From Vanilla planifolia (Eukaryota > Streptophyta > Magnoliopsida > Asparagales > Orchidaceae): a stretch of 64,000 bases of DNA. Made by a program: the position numbers and the translations under genes. Of this stretch, positions 1 to 12,014 are shown in pieces. The DNA is taken from assembly GCA_023846275.1 (NCBI GenBank), contig CM043868.1, positions 8,637,653 through 8,701,652 on the forward strand, in the 5' to 3' direction. The notes beneath the pieces are model-generated. The model saw nothing but the letters and a program-made list of their open reading frames with translations, had not been told where the DNA came from and searched no databases. Within the stretch, counting starts at the first letter, position 1; every line of letters starts with the position of its first letter.

Positions 1-2148
1 GATAATATAATACATGATTTTCTTGTATATAATATGTTTAATTCATTGGAAGTATATAAATTTAAAAGATGGAATCTCAAGAAATTTGTACAAAATATTA
101 TTATTAATATACAATATGTTTAGATCAAAAACCCAATATGTTAAAGTAAATTAAAAATGATTAAAATAATATATTTAATAAATATACAATATATAGTCTT
201 TATATACACAACATATTAAATATAAAAGATAAAAAATTTCTTATGTAAAAATTATATTTGCACAAATTTGAGACCAATACAATATTTATTCATAAATAAT
301 AAATTTAGTTAAAATTTGTTTACATTGCATATTTTAAAAAAAAAATTAATAATTCAATATAAAATGTCATCTATTAACTTATAATAAATAAAAAAACAAA
401 ATATATACAACGTAAAATATGTTATCCCAAATGTGATATATGTATGGAATTAAAAAAAAAACATACAACAACAAGTATAATAACGAGGTAAAGTTGATTT
501 TAACCTTTTGGAGAGTCCTTGGAATTTATGTGTGCATATATTTTGTATTCTAGCAATTATATAAGCTCCTAAAAGCTTCAATAATTAATAAACTTAATGA
601 TCCATTTTGAAAAGATTTAAAGAAATATTTGTAAGAAAGTGTCACAATATCATTTCAAAATATTTTTTTATTATTTTAGGAGAGCTATTAATCTTATATG
701 CAAAATATTTATAAGAAATTTGTAAGAAAATACTTTCAAGCCACTCATCAAGAATTATTCTAATTTTAATAAAAAAAGAAAAAATATCTATATACTCTTT
801 ATCACATTGCTTTTAATTAAAACAATAGTATCAATTTTTAATATATTAATTAGTGTGCTTGTAATTGCATAGTTCAAAATCAAGTGACATTATGATTTGC
901 AATTAGTTCATTATATTTTTTTGATCAAACTCCTAGCCATATAGCATAGAGAGAGTTTTCAAAGACATATAACATTGAGTGGTTTTTTTGTTATGATTTA
1001 TTTGAAATAAATCTAGATTGACATCGAGTTTTTATACCTGATTTCAACAAATGAGTGATTTTATTTGTGATGTTTAAGTTCATGACATAAGAATAGATGT
1101 AAACCTTAGATTGAATTTAATTATCTAAGAATCTTATATTTTATCTGTTCTTCATCTTGTTTATTTACTTGCTTGCAATCATAACAATTTAATGTATATA
1201 GAAAAAATTGATTTGCTTTGATTGTTGGAAATTTATAAAATCTTACTTAAACAATAATTTTGACAAAAATTCTTTATAAAAACTCATAATACCAATTTAG
1301 CTCTACTTCTTTTTGTCTTATATACCTAACAAAGAATTAAATAAAAAGATATTATCGTTATTTTAAGAAAAATAAACAAAGGTTATAATTAGTTTTATTT
1401 AAATTTATGTTTATTTAAAAATGAGTTTCAAAACAGTTTTAATTTTTTATTTTAAATTAGCAAAATTTTAATAAATATTTTTCTGTCATCCGTAGGATAC
1501 CAGATGTAGAAGTCATAAAATTGATTTCATCTTAACGGGTTTGTAATTGACAGGATTTAAATCCGAAGGATACGAATGGTAATTAAAAAAATGATGATGC
1601 AGATTCCGTCAAATGCAGGTCCACATATATTGAGATTTTCTGCATTCCAATAAAGATTAATTAGAATATTCTAATTTTGAATACACTTTTTCAAATTTAT
1701 TTTCATAAATATTTTTCTATCTAATTTTTAATTTTATTTACATGTTTTGTAAAAATATATTTTTAAATTTTAATATTAAAAGCTTATTTAAAAACTAAAA
1801 TGATATTCTTAAGCAAAACCATAATATTTTATTTCTTTATCATCTTCGGCACATTTTAAATATTAATGTTTATTTTTGTATATAATTTATAAATTTAAAA
1901 AAATATATTTAAAAGATAATCTAAATATAAATAGAATAAGACTTTAAAAATCATTTATTAAAATTCGATATTTTTAAATTTAAAATGAAAAAAAAAACCT
2001 TTTGAAAAATCAGTTCAATGGTAATGAAAATAGAAGGAGGACTCCAAAATTTTATAATCTTAACCAGTGTCACCTGAGGTCATTCCTTATTCAAAGATGT
2101 GCAGCTTGGAATTTAATATTACGGGAGAAGTTTTGAAATTATATTTTG
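1..2148. other. AT-rich intergenic DNA, no gene seen
   Basis: No open reading frame of useful length, no coding similarity that I recognise and no sharply bounded repeat. The sequence is mostly A/T with short poly-A and poly-T runs. Probably decayed repeat DNA, but no family can be named. Confidence 0.6.

Positions 2149-2176
<28 letters not shown>
2149..2176. repeat. (AT)14 microsatellite
   Basis: A perfect dinucleotide AT run of 28 bases inside AT-rich intergenic DNA. Such runs are usually length-polymorphic; no function is implied. Confidence 0.95.
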
Positions 2177-2181
<5 letters not shown>

Positions 2182-4500
2182 AATATAATAAAAAAATAAT
2201 ATGAAAATAATAAAAGATAATTTATCCTTCACAAATAATGCTTAGCTCATATTTTTTCAAAAAAAAAAAATATAATAAAATTTTTTCATAATATTAAATA
2301 TTCTATTTAAGTATCGATCATAATATAATTATTAAATATAATTTTTAATCACAATTTAAAATAAATTTATTTTTAATGGTTAATTCAATATTTAAAAATA
2401 TTTTAAAACCAAAATATGCTCACCCAAATTGTTATTATTATGATCATCAATTTTATTAATTCATTAATATTTATTGTTAAATATTAAATTGATTGAAAAA
2501 AATATATAATTTTTAAGTGTTAAAAACTATATATTAGATAAATATATTATTAGCAAACAGTTAATTTTTGATAAAATAGTAAAATAGATTTTCTTAGCAT
2601 GATTTTTGAATGACAAAGTTGTCTTTTGTTGTTGTCATATCACTTTTTATTTTTTAGAATAAAAAATATATTTTGAAGCATGATGTACCCAATAATATCT
2701 TAATAATCAGCTATTAAAATATTTAAATATACATAAACTCAATTTAATAATAAAAATAATAATATCTTGCTTATTTAACATACTAAAAAAAAGATTTTTT
2801 GTCATAGTTTAAAAAAATCAAAAAATTATCATACATTTTATAAATTTTTCATATATAAATATATTTTTATATTTTTACATTTATTTTTTTAATCGTAAAA
2901 ACTGTCATCAAAGACAAGACATTGATTGTCATGTGAAACGTCCCTGCTCCCATCGTACCCTCGTGTTTCATCATAACATTATTGAAATGCTGGTTGTGAT
3001 ATGCGTCTACAACTGAATACTATGTGGGTTTAGAAAAAAGTTTAAAAAATGATAATTTTTTTTGAAAAAATAAAATTTAATAAAAAAATATTTTATAAAA
3101 TAAAAAATAAAAAAAAAGAAAGATAAGCAAAGGCAAGTGTGCATGCCTATCTTTTCCAATAAGAAAGACTAACAATGTTGATAGGTTGTTCAAAAGACAT
3201 GAAAGGTTTTACAATACTATTACTCTTTGTTTGGCAAACATCAAGTAATAAGATCATTTGAAGAATTAATAGTAGAAATGGTTAAATAAATACTTGGATG
3301 ACGTAGATACAAAATTTTGCTATCAAATTTGTTTTAAGCCAACTGTGAGAAATGCAACTAATTATTTTAGAGTTAAGTATATCTGGGTCAATGATCTTTG
3401 CAATGTATGTTCAACATTGTAGTTATCAATTACTCTTGTGTTATACTTTTTAAGAGGTTGGTAATTGTCTATTGAATTTTGAGTGTTTTTTTTTTTTATT
3501 TTGTGATATTTTTAAAATCCATTTTATGACCAAACAAACAATTTGCATTAATGCACTAAAAGATCAGATTATTGAACAAAAGAAATTAGCCAATGATGTG
3601 AGCATTATTTGTTATATTGTAGCATCCTTATAATGGAGTCATCTAATTCTATTAATTTATTTTTTATAGTTTTTTCCTTTATTAAGAAAATCTATTCATT
3701 TTTAATTTTTTAATATATAAAAATCATTTTTTCTAAAAACAATTGAACTAAATGAATTTTGTAAAATAAATCAAATCCTAGTTTGCCTTCCAAAAAATCG
3801 AATTATTTTATGATTATTGTAGTAAAATATGAAATAATTATATTTTTATTATAAATGAAGAAAATCCAATATTAACATATTCTTGCAACTCAAATAAAAT
3901 TTATAAGTCCAAATACTTATCATATCAATACTATTGTTACTATATCAATTATTAACACAAAGATTTTTAGTTTAAATATATTCTTATTAAAAGTAAAACA
4001 ACAAGATTGTTTGTGATACCAAGTCTTATTATTGTTTCTCTTGAGTTTTATAAAGTGCATCTGTAATTAATTAAATAAATCATCATAAATTAAATAGGAA
4101 AAAGTTATATAATATTAATATAAAACATTATATATGTTGGATCCACATCATAAAAATGTATGATGATAAAAAAAAAATTATAAAATGTGATAAAATAAAT
4201 ATATATGCCAAGAAAACAATGTAATGAAATTATTTGAACACTAATACTTTATTTTTCAAAAATTATTTTATTTTCAACTGGTCACTTGACATTTTTTAAC
4301 TATAGAACCCATATTTCTTATATAATAATGTTGTAGATTTCCCTTATCAGGCCAACCTATTTATTCCTTTTTATTATAATCATGCAATATAGGTTTTACT
4401 AAGTATTGGTTCCATTTTGTATCATTTTATAAAAGAACTAGTACTCTCATCACTAATTCATGGGCTTCTTGATTTCTTTAGAATGAAGATTGCTACAACA
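2177..4500. other. AT-rich intergenic DNA, no gene seen
   Basis: No supported gene, structural RNA or bounded repeat. A slightly more GC-balanced patch lies near 2930-3010, but it has no open frame or family similarity that I recognise. Confidence 0.55.
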
Positions 4501-6270
4501 ATTTTTTGCTATAATGCAGATATTAAAGTCGAATAATAGTAGTCCAATAACTAATGTTTATCAAATTATATAATCATAAACATTAGAAACAATATCATTA
4601 CATCCAAAGCAAAAAATGTAAATAAAATTGATGAATAGTTAAAGGCTCAATAACTTGTCCCAATCTCTAGCCTTAAGAAAGCTCTTGTCTCCTTATCTTG
4701 CATGTAAAAAGTAAACAAGAGTGAGTTAGAGTTCAATAAAGAATTTAAAGTCATACAATAAAATAATATAAAATAATAAAGTATTATAATAAAACCATAA
4801 AAATAAAGTATAATCTTTATAATGATTAAGTGATGTCATACGAATGTAAGTCAACTACTAAGCTAAACTAATAAATGAAATTATATTTAACCAATTGGAT
4901 GTTTAATATCCATGAGCATTTTGGTATCCCTCTATGTTATGCCAATCACATAAATCTCTAATCAAGATATTCAATAATCTCCTAAAAGATGTGCTAATCA
5001 TATAAATCTCTAGTACTCTCCTTTGAGATGTGTCAATTAAATAAGTCTCTAACACTCTTCAAAATATGCTAATCACTTAAACCTTTAGTTAAGAAATTCT
5101 TCAAGATTTGTCAATCACCCAAGCTTCTAACACTCTCTTCTGAGATGTACCAATCACATAAGCCTCAATAATCTTTTTTAAGATGTGGTAATCACATAAC
5201 CCTCTAGTACTCTCCTTCAAAATGTGTAAATCATATAGCCCTTTATTACTCTCTTCAGGGGTCTAAGGACTTGGGTACACCATCAAAAAACTATTTTCAT
5301 CAAGATCATCTTACTTGCTATATTGACATTGATCCAACCTATTATTGTCAATTATTAGGCATCCTTAGGGTATTTCTTAAAAACCTTTAATTAGACATGT
5401 GATTACTATTAGGGTTCCTCAAACCTTAGCATCATCACTAAGATTTTTATATATTATTTAGAACACTCTAGGGTTTCTTCTAAAACCTAACTTAATTATC
5501 TAAGATTTTTATCTACTATCTAAGATACTTTAAAATTTTCTCCAAATCTTAACCCCACTATCTATGATTTTATTTTATTATATAAGTATCATAACATAAA
5601 AAATGTTACTAAAATAATTAATCTTTGATCTTAGCTTTAACTAAGATCTTATCAAAAACCACATTACTTATTTTGTTATCCTTGAGCTCTTACTCAAGTT
5701 CAAATCCTTGATTTACCTTCAGGCACATTTCTAGTTAGTCTTATTAGTGATTCTTATACCTTACAAGAAAACTTGAGCCATTGCAATCATCCCTTAGATT
5801 ACATCTAGGGATTCAACCTAAAGCTTAACTGATTAAATAGCCTCACTTAGTGTCTTACTTAAAAAAACTAATTCATGCCTAGGGTTTAGCAAACATCACA
5901 AGGACAACTAACTTTTTGGTTGAGCCTTACACTAATTCTAAGGTTAAAATTGAGCTCATTATTACAAGCACTTTTTTCAAGATTTAGTTAATAGCCATAT
6001 TAATCTAAGGGCATATCTAATCATAAGCTTAAAGACTCACCAAATAATTATATTTATTTTCTTCCAATTTTTATTCTCATTTTGAGATTTAACTAAAATA
6101 ATACTATGCTAAATAAGATACAACAAAGGCTATAATAATATCCACCTTAAGGATTACAAAACAAATATTATAATTAAATATATAAATAAAATATGATGTT
6201 AATAAATAAATCAAGTAATTTAATATTTAATATTTAATGCATCCTATTTGATAACCTATACTCCCTATAA
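4500..6270 (-). mobile_element. Remnant of a long gypsy-type LTR (fragment)
   Basis: No coding potential. Around 4715-4745 there is a 'gagtgagttagagttcaat' segment resembling the 'gagctac..cccagtagg' segment found at 27271-27290 inside the well-bounded solo LTR at 26596-29652. Both are followed on the plus strand by minisatellites, giving the same order of landmarks. This suggests the same broad LTR type (Tekay/Del-like) and the same orientation. The ends are not defined, and 5350-5580 shows further degenerate repeats with a period of about 59 bases. The family assignment is inference. Confidence 0.35.
4935..5258. repeat. Degenerate ~39-bp minisatellite, about 8 units
   Basis: Eight successive units of roughly 36-50 bases can be lined up by eye. 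Each begins with a form of 'atgtgccaatcacataa' followed by 'cctctagtactctcct'. Units have diverged by substitutions and small indels. The array lies inside the presumed gypsy LTR remnant, in a position comparable to the 55-bp repeats of the solo LTR further along the window. Confidence 0.75.
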
Positions 6271-6329
6271 ATTCTAGTATTAAGTTCTCATCTTTTTTAT
6301 TATTATTCAAAGTGATTAAGTATACCTAA

Positions 6330-6700
6330 GCTCAATCTAAGTTTATTAAATACTTCAATAGTTAATAATTTAATAAAAATATTAACTAATTAGTAGAAGA
6401 TGAAAGAACTAATAATTGAATTACTTTTTTTTACATATATTCTCTAATGAAGTGATATCTTAACTTTATATGTTTTATTCTTAAGTGTTGAATAGGATCT
6501 TTAGATAAAACATTTGTACTTAAATTATCATAAAAATTTAAATTTGGATAAATTCTAAGCCACAATCTAAAAGTTATTTAATTCATAAAACTTAGGCAAC
6601 ACAATTACCTACTACAACATACTAAGCCTTTATTGTTAATAGTATCATACAATTTTGTTTTCTACTAGCTTAAGAAATTAGTGAATCACCAATTAATTAG
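6330..6700 (-). pseudogene. copia RNase H remnant
   Basis: Minus-strand translation with frame changes gives pieces of the plant copia RNase H pattern: 'ASRKQNC', a later 'FIRE', and a degraded version of the terminal 'QLADIFTKPL' block. These normally follow RT directly, as here. Stops occur in all frames. Part of the decayed copia element; no active product is possible. Confidence 0.65.
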
Positions 6701-6819
6701 CACATATAAAAAAAATCCTTTTTTATCAATCTTACTACCAATAAAATCAACATTTGTGTTGGTTAAATCAAATCCAGACTCATATCTAAGATACTATAAG
6801 TCTAGAGATATGCTTGGTT

Positions 6820-7700
6820 TCTTAAAAATGTGATTCTTTAAGACTAGTCTGAAACATCACATACAAACTTATATTAAATATAATATAAGACCTACTTGTA
6901 TTAAGATATAATAATGATTTAATCATTTGTTTAAACAATTTTGCATTAATAATCTTTCCTACTACATTTTTATTTATGGTAGTGCTTCTACTAATAGGAG
7001 TCTTCTTAAGCTTCATGTTCTCATAATCAAATTTTTTTAATAACTCTATCAAATACTTGGTTTAGAAATATTTTTTTTACTTATTTGTTTGATCTAAAGT
7101 CTTTGAAAGAAGGTTAACTTTACCATCATAATTTTTTCAAACTCATTTTGTATTAAACTAGTAAACTTCATGCACATTTCTTTATTAGAGACCACAAATA
7201 TTATGTTATTCATATAAACAACATATTAATTAACCTTTAGCTAAATTTTCAATAAATAAAGTATTATCTATTTTTCCTCTATGAAAATCATTTGAGGTAA
7301 AAAATGCATTCTTTCATACCAAGTTTTTGGAGCTTATTTCAAATCATAAAGTATCTTCTTAAGTTTGTATGCATGATCTATCTTATCATGTATTACAAAT
7401 CATGAAGATTATTCTACATATACTTCTTCATTTATATATTTATTTAAAAATATATTTTTAGCATTCATTTGGTATAATCTAAATCTTTTGCGACATGCAT
7501 CAGCAAGTAAAATCTTAATTTTCAAGTAAAGCTATAGGAGGAAATATCTTATCCACATCTACTACAACTTGACAATATTTTTTGACTACTAATCTAACTT
7601 TATTCTTAATAATTTTAAACTTTTTCATCTAGTTTATTTTTAAACACATATTTTATACCAGCGATTATTTTATCATTTGTCATAGGTATAAAATCTCAAA
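6820..7700 (-). pseudogene. copia reverse transcriptase remnant
   Basis: The minus strand translates in patches to recognisable RT blocks: 'YVFKNKLDE', 'EEVYVE', 'YKLKKILYDLK.APKTWYE' and 'LLKKFDYENMKLKKTPIS', ending in an open stretch (7052-6822) with 'YLNTSRSYIIFNISL'. These match the conserved order of copia RT. The catalytic YVDD box reads as 'YMNN' near 7220, so both metal-binding aspartates are lost. Several frameshifts separate the blocks. Reverse transcription by this copy is not possible. Confidence 0.85.
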
Positions 7701-7878
7701 TTTGATTTTTCTCAAATTATACTAATTATTTATTCATTATAATAATTTGGGACTTGTTTTCAAAAATATTTTCTATAAAATTTTATACAAATACTACATG
7801 ATTAAAAGAGCTAATCTTAACTTTCTCTTTGACATCTCTTATGATCAACTTATTATGACGATAATTAAAATGTCTCGA

Positions 7879-8430
7879 TTACTTTTTAATTTGATCTTCT
7901 TCTTTTATTAATTCATTACCTTCAATTATATTTTTAAATATTTCTTCTTTAAAACATAAACCTTTTAATTTATCAAGATTATTATCTTGATGATGATCAT
8001 TAGATATGTCAATAAGAGATTTATTAAATTTAACATGTATTGTCTCTTCTATAATTAGTATTCTCTTATTATATAACCTAAATGCTCTATTAATAGATGA
8101 ACATTTTAGAAAATTTTTTCCATCAAACTTAGCATCAAATTTATTTAAATCCCTTTTTCTATTATTTAAAATAAAATATTTGTATCTAAATATATGAAAA
8201 TGAGATACTTTAAGCTTCTTATCATAAAGTAACTCAAAAAAATCTAACAAAGGTTTAGATGTTATTTTGTTAAATATATAATAGATAGTATTGACTATCT
8301 TAGTGTAAAAATACTTAAAAATATTATACTCATTAATCATATATCTTATGGCATCTAGTGGGATTTTATTTTTTTAATAATTATACTATTTTGTTAAGGG
8401 GTTCTAGGTGAAAAAATATATACATCAATT
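7879..8430 (-). pseudogene. copia integrase C-terminal end and linker
   Basis: An open stretch of 153 codons (8340-7879) on the minus strand includes 'SHFHIFRYKYFILNN', 'KFDAKFDGKNFLKCSS' and 'FRLYNKRILIIEETIHVKF'. These correspond to the segment after the catalytic core of plant copia integrases. Just upstream, 'KIVNTIYYIFNKI' corresponds to the helix holding the third catalytic acid. The rest of the core is not readable because the long GAA-type tract lies where it should be. Inactive remnant. Confidence 0.85.
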
Positions 8431-8511
8431 TTTTTGCTAAAAAATCAAATAAATCATTCTTAATTCTCTTTTATTATTACTCTTAATAGAGACTAAATTA
8501 TATATGTTACA

Positions 8512-9125
8512 TGAAGAAGTAGAGGTGGAACTAGTAGAAGAAGATGATGAAGAAGAAGAAGAGGGGGAGTAAGAGGAGGAGGAGGAGGAAGAAGAAGAAG
8601 AAGAAGTAATAATAATATTAAGATGAAGTAGAATAAGAAGAAGAAAAAGGAGAAGGAGATAGAGAAAAAGAAGAAGAAGATGATGATGATGAATAAGAAG
8701 AGAAAGAGCAAGACGAAGAACAAGAAGGAGTAGAAGAAGTGGAAGAAAAAGGAGAAGGCAGAGAAGAAGAAAAAAATGATGAAGAAGAAAAAGCAGTAGA
8801 AGTAGAAGTGGAAAGAGAAAATGAAGAAGAAGAAAAAGAAGAGTAGGAAGAAGTTGAAGAAGAAGGGGAAGAAGAAGAATAATAATAATAAGAAAAGAGA
8901 AGAAGAATAAAAGAAGAAGAAGAAGAAGAAGAAGGAAAGGAAGAAGAAGAAGAAGAAGAAGAAGAAGAAGAGAGGAAGAAGGAGAAGAACAAATAGTGGA
9001 AGAAGAGGAAGAGGAAGAAGAAGAAGAAGAAGAAGAAGAAGAAGATGAAGATGATGAAGAAGAAGAAGAAGAAAAATAAGAAGAAGAAGATGAGGAAGTA
9101 GAAAAAGGAGATGAACATGATGAAG
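8512..9125. repeat. Long imperfect (GAA/GAG)n purine tract
   Basis: For about 614 bases the plus strand is almost wholly A and G, built from GAA, GAG and GAT triplets with interruptions; the minus strand is pyrimidine-rich. The tract lies between the protease and integrase-end remnants of the copia element, where the integrase core should be. Long open frames on the minus strand here only encode runs of Ser, Leu and Phe and are products of the repeat, not genes. Confidence 0.95.
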
Positions 9126-9179
9126 ACAATGAACCAAAAGTTAAATCTTATATAAGAATAACCTTTCTTATTGAAGAAT

Positions 9180-9400
9180 ATGAGTTGCCTATGATTCTAA
9201 TTTTAATAACTTTTTTCTTGAAGTTATCATCAAGAATAACTTCATCAACATCATAAGACTTCAAGTGGATGAATAAATATACATCTTCAATTATGTGTCT
9301 TGAGTATCTACTATCCAAGTATCACATACCTCTCCAATCCTTAAAGAAAGATATGTCTAAAAAATAAATAAAATATTAGTTTGTAAGACCCAAATCTTTT
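9180..9400 (-). pseudogene. copia protease region remnant
   Basis: Minus-strand patches read 'PKKIWVLQTN', then 'DTWIVDTQDT' or 'YLDSRYSRH' depending on frame. This corresponds to the 'GPK.VWVPK' linker and the 'W.LDSGCSRHM' active-site region of copia aspartic proteases. The DSG triad reads DSR or is frame-broken. It sits in the expected place between gag and integrase. Inactive. Confidence 0.65.
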
Positions 9401-9949
9401 TGGGTCTATATGTATTAACTTGATCCTTAATTGAATTATTATTTTTAATCCAAACAAATCTGAAAGATTTATTATCAATAATATTTCTAAATTTATATTA
9501 AGAAAATTTATTTTCAACTTTTATGTAATAATTGTAAACTATATTCAGATTATAAGAATATATAGCATTTTTAGCATAGTTAAAAGAAGTCTTATAATAA
9601 GTATGTAAAGTTTTTAAATCATTTAAATCTCTAACTAAGCATATATTTTTGATAATAATGGATGCTTTTCATCTCTCTCAATATTAATCTCATGTAAGTA
9701 ATTAGCATTCAACTCATTCAAATATTTACATAAAATTAAATAACTTTTATGTGCTTCTTTTAATCTAAGATATTTAGATGCTATTTTTTTCTACTTCATG
9801 CAAACATTAATATACTATTCTTCTTAATCAACTATAAAAGAACGTGAAGAGGAAAAAGAAGAACTTACATTATCTTCTAATATTGTAACATGAATACTAT
9901 TCTTTGTCATAAGACAAATCAAACTCCTCTCTTATCTTCATCACTAGAG

Positions 9950-10950
9950 GGAGAACTATCTGAGTCATCTAATAATATCCTCATACATTTCTTTTTCTTC
10001 TTTCACTTTTGAAACTTTTATACTCGTCTTATAATTGAGGTAACTGGCTTTGTATGCATAAGTAGATAATATTCATAATAAATTATTTTTTCATAAGAAA
10101 CTATCTTTTTTGTTTGTTATTATTACCAAATAATTTACCTATATTTCTTTTGTTATATAATCTAGGTAAACCTTTTGAGATAAAGGCTTTCTCATTTGAG
10201 ATTAAGAAATCTAAGTTAATAGAAGAATTAACTATAAAAGTTATTATTTCTTCATTCTTTTTTGAACAATAAGTCTATCTCTTCTTCTTGAAAGTTTAAT
10301 TTCATTTGTTAAAAATTCATCCAATAACTCATCTAGTGACATGATAAAAATATTTTTACTGCTTCCAATGTTATCATCAATGGATTATATTATTGATAAA
10401 GAACTTGAAGAATCTTTCTTACATATTCACTAATAGAAAACTCCTTACCAAGATTATATAAATCATTAATAATATTTGTAAATCTTATAAACATAATCTT
10501 AATAATTTCATCTATATTCATATAAAATAATTCATACTAATAAACAAGCATGTTGATTTTAATCTCCTCAAATTGAGAAGTACTCTCATAAGTAACTTCA
10601 AATTTAGACCAAATCTCATGTTTCCTTTTCGAGTTCATGATCCGATTATATTAGAAAACATTCAAACCATAACACAAAATATTCATAGTTTGAGAACTAA
10701 GTTTAACTCTATGTTTTTTCTTGAGAGTGAGTTCTCTTAAATAATTTTTCACTTTTTTTTATCAATAATCTTAGTTGGAAACTAAAATATATTTTTAATA
10801 ATATCCCAAATTTTTAAATCAATAAATTTTATAAATAAATGCATATGATTTTTTCAATAGAGGTAAAACTCACCTTTAAACAAAGGTGGTTGATGTAACG
10901 AAGCTCCCTCAAATAAGATCACATTATCCTCAAAATAAGAAAGAGCGATG
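9950..10950 (-). pseudogene. copia gag remnant (UBN2-like, zinc knuckle)
   Basis: On the minus strand 'VTYESTSQFEEIKINMLV', 'RFTNIINDLYNLGKE' and 'YVRKILQ' appear in order. These are hallmarks of the plant copia gag (UBN2 family), which coats the element RNA. A degraded zinc-knuckle region follows near 10060-10010 ('YKASYLNYKTSIK'), with its cysteines mutated. Internal stops disrupt the frame. It starts just inside the PBS. Confidence 0.8.
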
Positions 10951-10992
10951 AGGATCTTATCTTAAAAATTTATTTCTTTTGACAGGAACCTC

Positions 10993-11004
10993 CTTTTGAA
11001 ACCA
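10993..11004 (-). other. Copia primer-binding site (degraded)
   Basis: On the minus strand, 'TGGTTTCAAAAG' follows an LTR end '..TAACA' and a 2-base spacer. The usual plant PBS for initiator methionine tRNA is TGGTATCAGAGC, so 8 of 12 bases match. This fixes the 5' LTR end at 11007. Confidence 0.7.
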
Positions 11005-11006
11005 CT

Positions 11007-12005
11007 TGTTATAAATTATGTGAGGCAAAATGTATAAACAAGAAGAGGTAAATTATGTATTTTAAAAATTTTTTATTTCAAAAATATGAAAACAATTACA
11101 CTTAAAGTTTGGTTTTTAAGAAAATTATCAACTAAATAAATTGCAAAATAATAATAGTAATAACATACAAAGATGTTTTAGGTGATTTGGCCAAAACCTA
11201 TGCCTAAATCCACCCTTGATCATCGATAAGGCTTCCACTAACCATTCTCTTTTTTTAAAAAAAAAATTAGTAGGGGTAAACTAAATATAATCTAATGCTG
11301 TAATAAGACACCAAAATCTTCAAAAAATTGATTATATGAAAATATTAAAAGTTTTATAATTTTTGCATACAAAAATATTTTATACTTTTAAATCTTTAAA
11401 ATAAGAGTGACATAATTAATAAATGATGTATGTATTACTAGGATAACGTGAAAATGATTATAAATGGGAGCAAAAAAAATAAAGATTGAAGGAAACCCAT
11501 AGCTCTTGTAATTATGTAGAAATTCATTGCTTATGATTTTGAGCTTCACTTGGGTTCTTATAAAATCTTTTCAAGTTGAATTTCATAAATTAAATATTTT
11601 CAAATACACTTTATTTATAATTGAAATAAAAGACTCTCAAAATAACTCTATCATAATCAAAACCAATTTTTCTAAAAGCTAGCTATTACAATAATGCAAA
11701 CAAAGATGAAGTACAATTATTGTTCAATTCTAGGTGAACAGAGCAACTACTATCTGATCAAAATCATCAATAAAGAGTCCAAATCTAATCATTATAAGAT
11801 AAGATATGAGAGGTTAGATTCAAAAGTCAGATGAACGGTGATAATGATCAAGTTATCATGAAGGTAAAAAGACACTCAGTCGTTTGATCAATCATTCCAG
11901 ATGAATGACTATATGAAGGGAAACTTTTCACAAATGTGGGCATGATCTAGACTATTTGATCATGATAGGATGTAATCGGTGGGTACAGATGAAGTGTAAA
12001 TGAGA
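11007..12005 (-). mobile_element. 5' LTR of the decayed copia element
   Basis: It ends (minus strand) in CA just before the PBS. The sequence is clearly related to the plus-strand segment 25100-26085. Shared blocks include 'gatcatgcccatctttgtg', 'aagcaataaatctctacat' and 'tccatttataatcattttt', in the same order but opposite orientation. A motif near 11171-11215 ('ggtgatttggccaaaacct' then 'aaatccaccc') recurs in the other copia LTRs of the window. The outer end is only approximate. Confidence 0.65.
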
Positions 12006-12014
12006 TTATACATC

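Larger units (their letters stand above)
6330..11007 (-). mobile_element. Decayed Ty1/copia retrotransposon, internal region
   Basis: Read on the minus strand, the domain order is PBS (11004-10993), gag (about 10950-9950), protease (about 9400-9180), integrase end (about 8430-7880), RT (about 7700-6820) and RNase H (about 6700-6330). Gag-protease-integrase-RT-RNase H is the diagnostic order of Ty1/copia. Every domain has stops and frameshifts, many of them TAG/TAA where glutamine or tryptophan codons are expected. The integrase catalytic core is replaced by a long GAA-type tract. The 5' LTR lies at higher coordinates (11007 to about 12000); no matching 3' LTR was found below 6330. The element cannot be autonomous. 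Confidence 0.85.

Noticed and set aside
4935-5258. Possible CRISPR-like array
   Set aside because: Units are contiguous and degenerate with no unique spacers of constant length, and the DNA is a plant nuclear sequence; it is a minisatellite.
8437-9137. Three overlapping long minus-strand frames (166-230 codons)
   Set aside because: They encode only runs of Ser, Leu and Phe from the GAA-type tract, in all three frames at once; this is a repeat artefact.
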